Source of the DNA: Bombardia bombarda
Taxonomy: Eukaryota; Ascomycota; Sordariomycetes; Sordariales; Lasiosphaeriaceae
Direction of reading: 5' to 3'
Length of the DNA stretch: 64,000 nucleotides
NCBI GenBank assembly: GCA_030512295.1
Contig: JAULSR010000001.1
Location: 4,425,001-4,489,000, forward strand
Both the position numbers and the translations under genes were made by a program. The notes below the pieces were generated by a model, which worked only from the letters and a program-made list of their open reading frames with translations, searched no databases and was not told the origin of the DNA. The first letter of the stretch is position 1, and each line of letters starts with the position of its first letter. This document shows, in pieces, positions 24,898 through 35,794 of the stretch.

Positions 24898-26143
24898 GGT
24901 AGCTAGCGACAGAGGATTGACAAAAATAGTGCTCGTAATGTTATGTCTTTCTTTCTTCTTTTTTTTTTTTTTTTTTGGTATCTCCAAATACTTGTAGGTG
25001 AAGCAGCACCCAGTGATCCTAAATGCGTTTCGTCTCGAGGTCTCTTTTCGTTTTCTTTTGTTTTACCTTTGGCCTTGATGAGATTGCTTCCAAGTCTGCC
25101 TAGGAACCCAAACCCCCAAGAGATAGGATCAGACTGCGAGTGACCCACCGACGAGAAAGAGAAGTCGAGGCCGAAATTTTATTTCGTTTGTTTGCTGCAG
25201 CCTCGTCCCGACCAGTTGTTCCGGTCTGGCGATTTGCACCTGCCTTCTTTGTCGATATCAGCGTTCTTTCCTTTTTCTGTTTCCAGGCCCTGTTCTGCAG
25301 CTAGATCTTCTACTGCAGAGGTAGGTGACACTAAGAGAGACCAAAGGCCCAGCAAGGTGCAAGTGGGCGATCGGGTGGTAGAACGAACTGGAGAACGTGG
25401 CAAAATAAATAAACAATCGAAAAAACCACAGCCGAAAGAAGGAAACTTACCAGAGATACTGATCTAGATAGCCTCTCTCTGGTTAGAATAGGCGAACCAA
25501 ACAAATGAGTGACTGCAGAATGAAAAAATAGCCACCCCCGACGTGTCCTGTGTCATGCCCAAGGCAGGCGGCGCCTTCCATGCCACTGCTACTAAGTCTG
25601 AAAAAGATTCCAAAGACCAGATGAAAAGGGGGCCCCGGCATGACCCCACACTGAATCACTCACCTGCCTACCTTGCCTACCTATCTAACCAACCTACCTA
25701 TCTTACTCACCCTCTGCCCTGCGTATCGTCGCAGAAACATCCACCTCGCCTCGTGGCCGTTACACTTGTACATACAGGCCACTGCTGGCACATCACACAA
25801 ACAAAAGAACCAGGTATTAATACGCGGGTAACAGTAAACAAGCCCGTCTCTCTAACTAAACTCCTTATCTCACTCAAAACACATAACCTCAGGAAAGCCA
25901 AGAATGGAGGATATGATGTATTCGTATGGGGTAGCTAAGAAACCAAAACTAACTAACCCTTAACCATCATATGATATTTCATAACTTTTCATCGTCTCGC
26001 CTTAGCGAGCGAGCAAACAGAGCCCGGGATAAAAGTCCTTCATTACGCTCATGTATAAAACGCCATAACTCCAGGTACCGCTTTCCATTCGTGATCCCAC
26101 GCAGCCCAATCCCAAGAAATATCTAAGCCATAAACAAATCTGC
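24898..26143. other. Intergenic, 1.2 kb
   Basis: This lies between the start of the membrane-protein gene and the 3' end of the FHL1-like gene. It holds a run of about 18 T at 24959-24976 (poly-A on the coding strand of the minus gene, in its probable leader) and a CCTACC/CTAACC cluster near 25665-25710. No gene seen. Confidence 0.55.
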
Positions 26144-29100
26144 CTACGAAGCAGGAGTAGACGCAGGTGCAGGTGCTGGACCTGGACCAGCAACAGTTGG
26201 GGCCACTGAGGCACTTGGAATTGCTGGTGCAGCTGGTGCAGCTGGGGTAGTCAAAGCAGTCGGAGCAGTTAAATTAGTAGGGATAACCGGGGCCACTGGA
26301 GCAGCTGAAGTAGCCGGCCCCGCTGAAGCAGCTGGAGCGGTCGAAGCGACCGAGGCAGGCGACATCACTGGAGCGGTGGCAACAGCAGGGGCAGCAGGCT
26401 TAGCTACAACAGTAGGGGTAACCGGGGCAGCTGGAGCGGCTGAAGTAGTTGAGTTAGCCGGAGCTACTGAAGCAGCCGAGGCAGTTGAGATCGCGGGAGC
26501 GGTCATAACGGCAGAAGCCGTTGGCTTAACTGCACCACTAGGGACAACTGAGACAGCTGGAGCAGCTGCGGCAGCTCGGGGGACTGAAACAGCTGGAGGA
26601 ACTGTAGCAACCGGAGTAGTCGCAGCAGTCGGAGCAGCTACCGGAATAGACGCCAAGGTGGACGCCGATAGATGAACTGGTGAAGACGCCGGGGCAGACG
26701 CCGGAACATGAGATGTCGGAACATGAGGCGTCGGAACATGAGGCGTCGGAACATGAGGCGGCGCAGAGACCGGAACATACGCTGGAGTAGACGCCGGAAC
26801 AGACGCCGGAACAGAAACCGGAGTATACGCCTTGGCAGAAGTCTGAGTGAGAACCGGAGCAGACGCTGGGGTATGAGTCGGCGTAGAAGCCGGCGCAGTG
26901 ACCGGAGCAGGGATCCGAGCAGCAGCCGGGGCTGACACCGGGGCAGAAGTCGCCGCAGGAGCCCGAGGAGTAGCAGCTGGGGCAGCTGGTGGAGGCGGGT
27001 GTGAATGAGAATGCTGAGGAGGGGCAGGGGGGGTAGCAACAGTCGCCGAAGCAGCTGCCGCCACAGCTATCGATGTCTGATGCTCTGTCAACAACTTCTT
27101 GATTGCTGGAATAAGCACATTCTCGGCGCTCCCGTATTGCCTCTTGTCTGCTTCCGTGAGAACGGTACTATGGTCAACAAACCCCAGAACACGATCCATT
27201 GCCGACAGGACCAAGCGCTCCGCCTTTTGCTTGGCCACGGGACCAGAACCCAGCGCGGGCTGTAGTGTATTAATCATCTCAGTCTTGAACTTGACCAGGG
27301 TTTGGATAAGCGCAGGATGGAGAGATGAGTTAGCCGGCTGGTTTTTCTGATTGGCTTCAAACACTTGGAGGATCGTCTTCTCTAAAGTCTTTTCCAGGTG
27401 ATTGCCCTCTGGTATCATGGAGTCCTCTGCCAGTCTAAGACCGCGGTTGATGGCAGACATGGCCACCGCCTCCGCCATGGTCGGCGTTCGCTTCTCTAGC
27501 TCTGTTATGACCAACCTCCTGAAGTCCGTCACACGCTTGACGAGTTCCGGGGCGACGGCAGGCTTAAAAAACACTGGGCTGCTATTGGGAATTGCTGCTT
27601 GCTGTGGTACTGCTCCCACTGTTCGTGGCGCTCCTGTGTGTGCAGAAAGAGGATCAACGCGTGGCAGGCCGTTGGCGAGCCTTGGCGCGTTGGGTGGCTG
27701 AGATAGCTGTCGCGCCATACTATGAGGCGTGGCGCCGGGGTGGGCCGTGGACGATGGTGGTGGAGGCTTCGAGGCATATGGCGATGAGTATGGTGTGGCT
27801 TGCGTGCCTGCAGGCAATGGACGTGCTGCAGCCGGAGTTACATAGCCGGCAGCATGTGCATGTGCATGTGCAGGTGCAGCCTGTGGAGTAGGTGTCGCAT
27901 AGTTTGGACGTGGAGCTCCTTGTTGGGCCGCAGTACCGACCGCAGGCGGGCTGGTCATGAGATGCTGCGGCGGAGCTTGTTGGCCAATGCTCGACTGGCC
28001 GTGACTGATATAGCTGTGGCTACGTTGCGGCACGGGGCCCGGGTGATAGCCTTGTTGTGAAGCGTGCTCGCCATGGAATAGTGTGGGGTGAGGAGCCATA
28101 GGAGTTGGGTAGTGTTGGCCAAAGCCTTGTAACGACGTGGTCTGATCCGGCGATGTAGCCTTGCGCTTCTTGCCGGCGTCAATATCTATACCAGGCACAC
28201 GGCTCCAGAGATGAGTCTCCTCGTTCTTCTTAAACGCATCGTTCCCAATAAGATTATGGCGAACGCTGCTCTCCCATCCCTTTGTGTCGACCGTGAAGTA
28301 ATAAAACGGGTATTTCATCTGGATACGCTTGTAAATCTGCTTCAATGTAAGCCCATCGGGTGCTGCTGTCAAGACCTCGTCTATCAAGACACCGTAGTTT
28401 TTGTTGGGTTTCTGTAGCTGCTCCTCGGTGTAGTCTTCTCTCTTCAGCTCCAGCGGTGGGGTCTTAGGCTTCTCTCGCCTCTTCTCTCTAACGGCCTTCT
28501 CGGCATCAGAGCCCTCCCCCCCTTCTTCTCCATTCTTGGATTTACGAGGCTTGTACTTTCGTTTCTCGGGCCTATCTGAAGCGTCCTCGGGTAGAGGATG
28601 CTTTCGCGGCCGGCCGACCTTCCTCTTAATGGGAGGCTCTCCCGGAGGCGGCGGCGGCATGTTCTTCTTGGCAAGCTCCATCGCCGCCTTTTTGCGTAAC
28701 CTCTCCTCCCTTTTAGACATGATACCGTTCTTTGGCGGCCTACCAGGACCCCGTTTCTTGGGGGGCAAAGCTCCAAGTAGATCATGAAGTGGCTCCGACC
28801 CTGTCTCGGGCTTGATGTGGTGCTCGTCGCCGCCATAATGATCCATATCATGGTCTGCATCATGGTCTACATCGTGGTCAGCATCATGATCGGCGTCGTG
28901 GTCGGCATCATGATCGCCATCATTTTCAGCCTCGTTCTCGGCCTCGTTCTCGGCATCATTTTCGATGGTCTCCAATACTCGGCTGGTGTCTTCGTCCTCT
29001 AGGTCACCATCCTCCTCGGCAGCCTCCGACAGCTCGCTCTGGCTCTCTTCTTCTGGCACGTCGACCTCCATCTCGACATCCTCAACACTAGTGCTTCGTT

Positions 29101-30712
29101 TCTCGGCGTCACGTGAACTCTCAAACTCGAAGCTCATCTCCTTGCCGCCCTCCGAATATCGTCTGACCGAGGTGTCATCTTCGTCAAAGTACTCTTCGGC
29201 TCCAGATTTACCAAGCTCGACGCCATTGATCAAAAATTGAAAGTCAACGTCCTTAATCTGCAGATGATCGCCACTTTTGAGAATGACCTTTTCGTCTTTG
29301 TAGTGGACATCCTCACAAAAAAAGCCGTTCTTGTGAAGCGGGATGGCCTCAAAGACGCCCTTTTCGCGATTGAATTGGATTTTCAAATGCTCTCTGGAGA
29401 TTGCCTTAGTCCTAAGTGCGATTTGGGGCCCCGGAGAGTGAATTCCAATAAAAGGAACATGGTAAGGCGAGGGTCGGAGAGCGGTGAGGTTAACAGCCGC
29501 CGCTCCTGGGGTGTGTGAGACGTATTGCCTATTAACAATGAGATTCCTGTCGTCTTGCCCGGCAAACTCCACCGCCTCCTGTTGCTGCTGCTGTTGCTGC
29601 GAATTCCCAGACAAGGAGCCGCCGGGGCTTATCTTCCTTCTTTTCGATGGCCGGGGGTTTTCGTCTCCGTCTGATTCAGGCCCCAGCATTCCCCCTTCCT
29701 CGCTGACATACGACTTGCTAAATTTTCTGTCTTGATTCGGGATCGTGGGCGGAGGCAGTCCCTGGGCTTCGTTGCTTTCCTTCCTTCGTTTGTACTCTTC
29801 GTTCCGCCGCTCGTCCCTGCGGGCCTGTTCCAGAGCACGTTGGTCACGGCCAATAATGACGGCATAGGTTGTCATTTGGAAGACACTGTCGGCGAATTCG
29901 ATCCTGGCAAACGACTCCAAGGGGGGTGCATCCAAGAGGGGTGCTCCGGCATGGACAGGATTAGCCATATGCAGCAGGTCGGCAGTGTCGTGCAGCGAGT
30001 GCGGGAGAGAGACCTGCGAAGGGCGGACGGTAGAGGGCGGAGCCGCTGAACGCTGCTGGCTTTGCTGCTGTTGCTGCTGACGTCGCTGTTGGGCCATTTT
30101 GAGGAGGATGCGTGTGGTAGCTTGCTGTTGCCGATAGACGTCGGTAGATTGTAGTTCCTGGGCCAAGGAAGCGGTGTCGTCTAGATATTGTCCCATGTCC
30201 ATTACCGAAGGCTGCAACAATCCGAAGTTGTCGTGGGTTCCAGTCATGTCGATGTCCATTTGGGTGTCGACCAGAGAGAGGGGAGCATAGCTGTAGCTCG
30301 CAGCAGGGGGAGCGGAGAAGGCGTGACCGAGAGCGGTCAAGTTCTGCATCTGCAGCTGGTGTTGTGAGGCGAGGTCGTGGTTGTTGCTGCCGTCGTGGAA
30401 TTCGTGGTCGTCGAGGTTGAGGTTGACATCGTGATTGACCGACGGTTCGCGATTGCCCGGATCGGCTGGGTCTGTTAGGGGAGAGATGGCAGGCGGCGCG
30501 GGCGATTGAGGGCCAGCGGCAAGTTCGAGAGAACCACTGCCAGTGGCAGTTGTAATGGCAGCGCCAGTGGTGCCATTGGTGCCATTGGTGTCAGTAGTAG
30601 CGGTGCCTGGAGTGAGGTTGGCGGCGGCGGCGGCGGCGCCTTCAAAGGCGCCTTCTAGGGCGGCATCAACCATTTGCTTGTCAACAGACAAACTCACAAC
30701 AGACGAACTCAT
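26144..30712 (-). CDS. fhl1: FHA and forkhead domain transcription factor, FHL1-like, 1522 aa
   Basis: One uninterrupted minus-strand frame. An FHA domain is split: its first strands are near residues 268-290 (YAVIIGRD), then about 130 residues rich in charged and Gln tracts, then the rest near 425-495 (AISREHLKIQF, GDHLQIKDVDFQFLI). An acidic stretch of DHDA and AENE repeats (about 580-625) follows. Next are two AT-hook-like motifs (GPGRPPK near 652, VGRPRKH near 697), then a divergent forkhead at about 766-850 (NKNYGVLIDEVL, YPFYYF, GWESSVRHNLIGN). The last about 290 residues are Ala/Pro/Val/Thr repeats. FHA followed by a non-canonical forkhead is the layout of yeast Fhl1, a regulator of ribosomal-protein genes, rather than Fkh1/2, whose forkhead keeps KPPYSY. 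Nuclear. The orthology call rests on motifs only. Confidence 0.85.
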   Translation of the reverse strand: MSSSVVSLSVDKQMVDAALEGAFEGAAAAAANLTPGTATTDTNGTNGTTGAAITTATGSGSLELAAGPQSPAPPAISPLTDPADPGNREPSVNHDVNLNLDDHEFHDGSNNHDLASQHQLQMQNLTALGHAFSAPPAASYSYAPLSLVDTQMDIDMTGTHDNFGLLQPSVMDMGQYLDDTASLAQELQSTDVYRQQQATTRILLKMAQQRRQQQQQQSQQRSAAPPSTVRPSQVSLPHSLHDTADLLHMANPVHAGAPLLDAPPLESFARIEFADSVFQMTTYAVIIGRDQRALEQARRDERRNEEYKRRKESNEAQGLPPPTIPNQDRKFSKSYVSEEGGMLGPESDGDENPRPSKRRKISPGGSLSGNSQQQQQQQEAVEFAGQDDRNLIVNRQYVSHTPGAAAVNLTALRPSPYHVPFIGIHSPGPQIALRTKAISREHLKIQFNREKGVFEAIPLHKNGFFCEDVHYKDEKVILKSGDHLQIKDVDFQFLINGVELGKSGAEEYFDEDDTSVRRYSEGGKEMSFEFESSRDAEKRSTSVEDVEMEVDVPEEESQSELSEAAEEDGDLEDEDTSRVLETIENDAENEAENEAENDGDHDADHDADHDADHDVDHDADHDMDHYGGDEHHIKPETGSEPLHDLLGALPPKKRGPGRPPKNGIMSKREERLRKKAAMELAKKNMPPPPPGEPPIKRKVGRPRKHPLPEDASDRPEKRKYKPRKSKNGEEGGEGSDAEKAVREKRREKPKTPPLELKREDYTEEQLQKPNKNYGVLIDEVLTAAPDGLTLKQIYKRIQMKYPFYYFTVDTKGWESSVRHNLIGNDAFKKNEETHLWSRVPGIDIDAGKKRKATSPDQTTSLQGFGQHYPTPMAPHPTLFHGEHASQQGYHPGPVPQRSHSYISHGQSSIGQQAPPQHLMTSPPAVGTAAQQGAPRPNYATPTPQAAPAHAHAHAAGYVTPAAARPLPAGTQATPYSSPYASKPPPPSSTAHPGATPHSMARQLSQPPNAPRLANGLPRVDPLSAHTGAPRTVGAVPQQAAIPNSSPVFFKPAVAPELVKRVTDFRRLVITELEKRTPTMAEAVAMSAINRGLRLAEDSMIPEGNHLEKTLEKTILQVFEANQKNQPANSSLHPALIQTLVKFKTEMINTLQPALGSGPVAKQKAERLVLSAMDRVLGFVDHSTVLTEADKRQYGSAENVLIPAIKKLLTEHQTSIAVAAAASATVATPPAPPQHSHSHPPPPAAPAATPRAPAATSAPVSAPAAARIPAPVTAPASTPTHTPASAPVLTQTSAKAYTPVSVPASVPASTPAYVPVSAPPHVPTPHVPTPHVPTSHVPASAPASSPVHLSASTLASIPVAAPTAATTPVATVPPAVSVPRAAAAAPAVSVVPSGAVKPTASAVMTAPAISTASAASVAPANSTTSAAPAAPVTPTVVAKPAAPAVATAPVMSPASVASTAPAASAGPATSAAPVAPVIPTNLTAPTALTTPAAPAAPAIPSASVAPTVAGPGPAPAPASTPAS
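26704..26763. repeat. 15-bp tandem repeat in the FHL1-like coding region
   Basis: Four in-frame copies of a 15-bp unit (GAACATGAGGCGTCG and variants) encode a repeated VPTPH-type pentapeptide in the Ala/Pro-rich C-terminal region. The unit length is a multiple of three, so copy-number change keeps the frame. Confidence 0.85.
28840..28970. repeat. 12-bp coding repeats (DHDA and AENE units)
   Basis: On the coding (minus) strand, imperfect 12-bp units encode about six DHDA/DHDV/DHDM tetrapeptides preceded by AENE units, an acidic patch between the FHA domain and the AT-hook-like motifs. It is a likely site of copy-number variation between strains. Confidence 0.8.
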
Positions 30713-32606
30713 CGCTTGCTGCTGCGGACAAGCTCCTTCGTCAAGGGGTGGCAGCCCGGGGCGAGCTAGGAGAGCTATGGTTTGCGACTTTTTCCTCTCG
30801 AGAGCAAAAGGGTTGGGCAGTAGAGGTGCATACGATGCACTCCTCGACGGGCGGTCGCTCGTCGCTCGTCGCTACTCATCACAAGTGACAAACCTATCGC
30901 CGGAGAGCGGATGTCAGAATGCGACTGCCTCCACTGTCCGGCCACGGGCTATTGGTACGTCTGTGGAGCCCAATTTTTTGATGCCTTCTTAGACGAACGC
31001 GAACTCTAATTGGCCAAGGTAGCAAAGCACCCCCGCACACTCCCAGCCTTGTTGGGTTGTTGTCCCAGAGTGGAACTAGGATGGTGCCAGTGCTTACCAG
31101 CGGCAGCCAATCGTAATCAGTGGAAGGAATTTGGGTTGGAGTTGGGGGAGCTCGGGAAGGACCATGGCGGCTTCCCTCCTTCCATCGATTGGCACTCTCG
31201 GCACCTGCCTGCAGTCCAGTCTGCACACCTTAAGGTTTGGTTGGGACGACAAACTTTGCGACAGACGGGCGGAAGGGGCGCAAGAGGCAGGAAGCGGCAG
31301 GTGCGACTTGCTTGCCCGCGACTCCTTGGTAAAGGCAGCTTGGCACTTCTCCAGTCCCCAGGTTGAGTAGCTTGGGCAGGATTCCATTCCCAAACAACTT
31401 CTCCCGTTCGCGATCATGATTCCATCCAATGCAGTCAGTCTTTCAGACATGAGCAACCTTGGTCTCTTCAACTAGTCTACCTCGCCTAGGAGGCGGTAAG
31501 CTAGTACTACTGCACCTTTGCCTTGGGTTAGTCGACGTTACTCCAACTCACCTCTCTCTTCGGCGTCTGTGGTTGCCGTGCTCCTTGCAGCTCGTCGCGA
31601 AAAGGGCGGGAAAGAGTGCATCGGGTCGAGGTAGGTATGCAGCAGCTTATTCGTTCCTGTTCGGAATCTTAAGTCTTCAAAGCTTCATGTTCGTCCGATT
31701 CTTGAGTTTGAGTTGGGGGCTATCAAGTTGAAGACAAGAGCATGGATGATGGCTCCTCGATCGATCCTCACGTTGGTGCTAGTCTAGGCACTACCTCGTT
31801 CTAGACACCAGAATACTAGGCAACCAATCACCAGGCATCTGTATTCATTCTTCTCCTACTTCTGCTCGAGTTTCACAGTGGTTCAAAGTGCTTCATACAT
31901 ACATAGTTCGTCCAACTGACAGACGACCGGTGTCACAAGCGGGCTGCAACGGCCGCCGCTGCCGTGCCGCCCCGAACATGCTCGAGCTTGCGTTTCGGAC
32001 CCGGCCAACGACAAGCCCACTGGTCAACTGTCGAAAGCTGAATGCACAATGGTTTTGTCGTTTTCTGCTGTGAGAGGATGGCTCCCTTGGCATGACGCGT
32101 TTCCTGTTTTGGCTCTTCGGCTCTCGTCGTTGCTGTCACGGTGCCAGTATGGGTGGCTTGACATGTCTCCTTGCGTCTCCTTATGGCTCCTGATGGGCTC
32201 CTTGTGGGCTCTTGTGAGCTCTTGTGAGCTCTGAGTTGGCTCACTCCTGCCCGGCTCCTGTCCGTCTATCTAGCCCGTGAGGCTCGTTTCAATTTACCGA
32301 CCCGACCCGACCATGGCGATATTCTGAAAACAGCTACAGCCTTGTGAGGTTGCCCTCCCGCAGCAAACCTGTTTCGATTCTGTTATGGATATTGTCTAGG
32401 TATATTATCTGCTACATCCCAGACCTCCTATTGCTCGTTACCTAGCTTCAGTCTCGTTCTCGTAAGCCCTGTCGTCCCATCACCATAACGGCCTCGTGCG
32501 CATACCAAGTGCAGGTCCTACCAGAAAGCCGCTCGCAGCTGATAGACGCAAGGTGTCGGTTTGGGCTCCCCGCTCGCCCAAGCTCGACCCCGTCCCGTTG
32601 CCCGCC
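30713..32606. promoter_or_regulatory. Shared divergent promoter region, 1.9 kb
   Basis: This separates the start of the FHL1-like gene (minus) from the four-TM protein gene (plus), so it must contain both promoters. A GTAAGC...GTGCAG pair at 32462-32514 has the size of a 5'-UTR intron for the plus-strand gene. Imperfect repeats of GGGCTCTTGTGAGCTC type lie near 32185-32235. No coding gene seen. Confidence 0.5.
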
Positions 32607-34463
32607 ATGAGTCGCTCATCAAGCATTCCCATTGTCTTGGCACCACCACCCACTCACAGGGTGCCAGCAGCAGACAATCGCCAGTCTAGCCACCAGTCCA
32701 ACCGTGATTCGCATGTCACTCTAGCACCGAGTGTCTATGATCCTGGTGCTGCTGCCAGGCGAGACAAGCGTCTGCCCCCGGTTCCCAGATCACCTTGGCC
32801 CTTGGCCCGGGCTCCAGAGTCCAGTACCGACGAGGACGCCTCTCCGCCGGCCACTTCGGGTTCGAACACCACGAGCTCTACTACCAGAGGGAGGAATGAG
32901 CACCGCGATACCCTGCGGCCTCCTCCTGTACCTAAGATATTTCCACAGCATGTTGACGGGGTTGCTCACCAACCGAGAACTGCTCGTTCAACTCCAGCGT
33001 TGCGCACCGGCAGAGCTCCGTCCCTAACCTCGCATCCACCATTACATCGGCCTACGCACTCTAATCCTCCTCCGCGTACGAATACTGTCAGAGATCTTAC
33101 ACCGGCTGAGAAACGGTCGGCCTCTAACCCACCACCGTTGCGTAAAGGACCCTCCTTTGACCTGGTCCGTTCGGACACCCCTGGACCACCATACCAACCA
33201 CCTCACCCTCACCCTCAACAGCCCGAGATGCCCGTCCTTAGCTTATTCCCCCATGACAGCCAGCCATATCCCCTAAGGCCACCGAGCCGCAAAAGCGGCC
33301 CGGGCGAGTCAATCCCGCTCGAGAGACAAAACTTCTCAGCCCCGTTAACACTGCCCGTGTCTCGCCATAGCGCCGCTGCTCTACGTCCGCTGCCTCTCAG
33401 GCTTGGCCAATCGTATCCAGGGCCACATGTTGCAGTATCCCATTCCCACTCCAGCTCGGAAGTCTCAGTGATGACAGGAGACTCGGTCGCGAGCTATGCT
33501 ACCGCTGGGACCACATCCAGGAAGCCGCTCACCAGCAGCAGCAATAACAATAACAGCAACAACAATAACAGCAACAACTCGTCTCGTGAAGTTTCGGCTC
33601 TATCAACAACGCAACCGCGCCGTCAGAATACGTCCGACTTGATCACAATCACCCATGATGACGTTGAGGCTGATACAAAGCGAGAGTACCAGCCCTCGCC
33701 GCCCCGGCCTTCTCCTCCCCAACAACCCCTCCCCCGACGGCCCGTTCCTCAGCGGACGGCCCCTCCCTTTTTTCCCCCAGGCGGCAAGCCCATTCAGTCG
33801 CAATACATGAGCATGCTCCACACTCTCGAAAACATCCCCCGCCTGCACAACATCCTGGTGTCGTGCTTCGCCTGGATCCTGCTCGCAGGCTTCGTCATCG
33901 TCCCCGGCTCCTTCACCAGCCTCAGACGCCTACAAGCAGACTCCATCGTGGATGAAAACGGACAAGACATCCCCGCTGGCCCTGTAGGAGGCCATAATGC
34001 ACTACGCTATACCACCACCAACACCTGGGTCACCGTCGTCGGCTTCTTGTGCATGGGCGTCGGCGCCCTCGGCGCCCTCTGGCTCGGCCTCCGCTGGAGA
34101 AAGAACTACGTCTGGCTGATTAACAAGCTCTACCTGCCGCTCATGCTCAACGCCCTCGCCGGCGGCATCTCGACCCTCGTCAACGTCTACACGCAGCAGT
34201 ACAGCGCCTGGCGCGTACAGGCCCGCGTCGCGTTCGCCGTCGAGGCCTTTGTGTTCTTGCTTTCGGGCATCTTGTTTGCCATTTACAATTTCTGGCTTTT
34301 GGAGAAGGTCAAGGCGGACCATGCCAATGGAAGGTTTCCAGGGTCTTCGTCGTCCGCGACGGCCGGGGTTAAGGGGAAGAGCCGGGTTAAGAAGTTTTCC
34401 TTTTTGGCAAGGTTCGATAGCCTTCGCAGGAGGCCACCTGTTGCCCCGGGGAGTGTGGTGTGA
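32607..34463 (+). CDS. Pro-rich protein with four C-terminal transmembrane segments, 618 aa
   Basis: The frame is open from about 32466, but the first ATG in frame is at 32607 (CCCGCCATGAG), which I take as the start. Residues 1-410 are rich in Pro, Ser, Arg and His with an Asn/Ser run near 310-330, and are probably disordered and cytosolic. The C-terminal third has four hydrophobic segments near 413-436 (ILVSCFAWILLAGFVIV), 472-496, 508-528 and 541-565 (VEAFVFLLSGILFAIYNFW). A basic tail follows (KGKSRVKKFSFLARF). The arrangement, a long disordered N-terminus plus a compact four-helix membrane domain, is frequent among uncharacterised ascomycete proteins. No named domain recognised. It diverges from the FHL1-like gene. 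Confidence 0.75.
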   Translation: MSRSSSIPIVLAPPPTHRVPAADNRQSSHQSNRDSHVTLAPSVYDPGAAARRDKRLPPVPRSPWPLARAPESSTDEDASPPATSGSNTTSSTTRGRNEHRDTLRPPPVPKIFPQHVDGVAHQPRTARSTPALRTGRAPSLTSHPPLHRPTHSNPPPRTNTVRDLTPAEKRSASNPPPLRKGPSFDLVRSDTPGPPYQPPHPHPQQPEMPVLSLFPHDSQPYPLRPPSRKSGPGESIPLERQNFSAPLTLPVSRHSAAALRPLPLRLGQSYPGPHVAVSHSHSSSEVSVMTGDSVASYATAGTTSRKPLTSSSNNNNSNNNNSNNSSREVSALSTTQPRRQNTSDLITITHDDVEADTKREYQPSPPRPSPPQQPLPRRPVPQRTAPPFFPPGGKPIQSQYMSMLHTLENIPRLHNILVSCFAWILLAGFVIVPGSFTSLRRLQADSIVDENGQDIPAGPVGGHNALRYTTTNTWVTVVGFLCMGVGALGALWLGLRWRKNYVWLINKLYLPLMLNALAGGISTLVNVYTQQYSAWRVQARVAFAVEAFVFLLSGILFAIYNFWLLEKVKADHANGRFPGSSSSATAGVKGKSRVKKFSFLARFDSLRRRPPVAPGSVV

Positions 34464-35794
34464 TTTTCTAATGACGTGACTAGCAAGTCACAACCTTCCT
34501 TTGTTTTCTTTTTTTTTTCTTGCTTGGTTCTTCTTTCTCTGCTCTGGCTACGGAGCATAATAAATGGCATGGGATTTTTGGGTGTCAGATGGCGGCGGCG
34601 GCAGTGGCGTTTGCAAAAAGTACAGGATAGACGGTATATATTATACCCACGGCGGCGGTCAATCATTCATTCGATGGGAAATGGGGATTAAGAAGCGTTT
34701 GGCGCACTGGATCTTTGTTCTTTTTTATTTTTAAATAGAGCGACAGAAAAGATATATCCATACTGATATCTAAAGACTTCGAGCACTATTAGTACTGCTT
34801 AATAGGTACTGGTAGTCTACAGCCACTTGAACTATTCTATACTCTCAAATAATTCATTCATTTTGAACATGCAATCCTTTTGATGAGTACTGCATATAGT
34901 ACATAGTAGAGACTTAGGTAGCTTGGCCCCCATCCTCTGCCTGGCTAAGTCTTTTAGTCTATTGAGGCCTACCCGCTCAAATGCACAACAAATCACTAAC
35001 TCCATGATGAACTGCGCCGAACCAATAGGTAGGAGTTGGTGAGCGTTTACCCCTTTTCCACGCCCCTTGGCAAGCCCTCTTACACACACAAACATGCACA
35101 GAAACGCCATGGGGTTAAGTTCACGATATTTATATTTTGATCTTGGTCAATCGTCCCCTTTGACCGGCAAACTCAGAATGGTACAAGCACACAAACCAGG
35201 AAAGCCAAAACAAGTCCACTATAAAAAGAAGCAAAGCAAGCAGAACCAACAAATAAAAACCAAAAGGTGGTTTGGTAACCACATAAAAAGACCCGATTTC
35301 CTTCCTCCACCATTCAGGACGCCTATTCATGCCACTAATTAACAAAAAGAAATGAAACAAACGACACAACAATTGTTTGTTGTAGCCGATCATGTGTGTA
35401 TGTATGCGAGTAGTATCGCCAGTAGTGGCTAGCTAGTCGATGCTCTCAACAACTATGCGTGTGTATCCAACACAAACGCGAGTCGGGAATATAAAGATAG
35501 ACCAAAAACCAGGGGGTGATGTACCGAATCGATATCGTATGAGGCGATATCCACCCCCACTTCGGACTACCACTGTGTGTCTCTCTTTTGGGGAATCTAG
35601 TCCACCCAATGCAGATGTGGCCCGTTTTGCTGAACCAAAGTGCCGCCTGGCTAAGATTGTGTCCCCTCCTCAAAGTGAACTCCGTTTAAAAGACAAATAT
35701 CAACACCCATGCCCCATTTATCGTGAATGGTAAACATGTAGAGCTATAAACAGGCCATATCATGACTGGCACCTTTGCCCAATTGATAATCCGA
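34464..35794. other. Convergent 3' intergenic region, 1.3 kb
   Basis: This lies between two converging genes and so should hold two 3' ends. T-rich sequence (about 34500-34520) and AATAAA-like sequence (CATAATAAATG, about 34556-34566) follow the plus-strand stop and could serve in its 3'-end formation. No gene seen. Confidence 0.5.

Noticed and set aside
24019..24987. Start at the upstream AUG with a poly-Lys leader for the membrane-protein gene
   Set aside because: The leader is the T18 tract read as Lys codons. The ATG at 24897 gives a more ordinary N-terminus.
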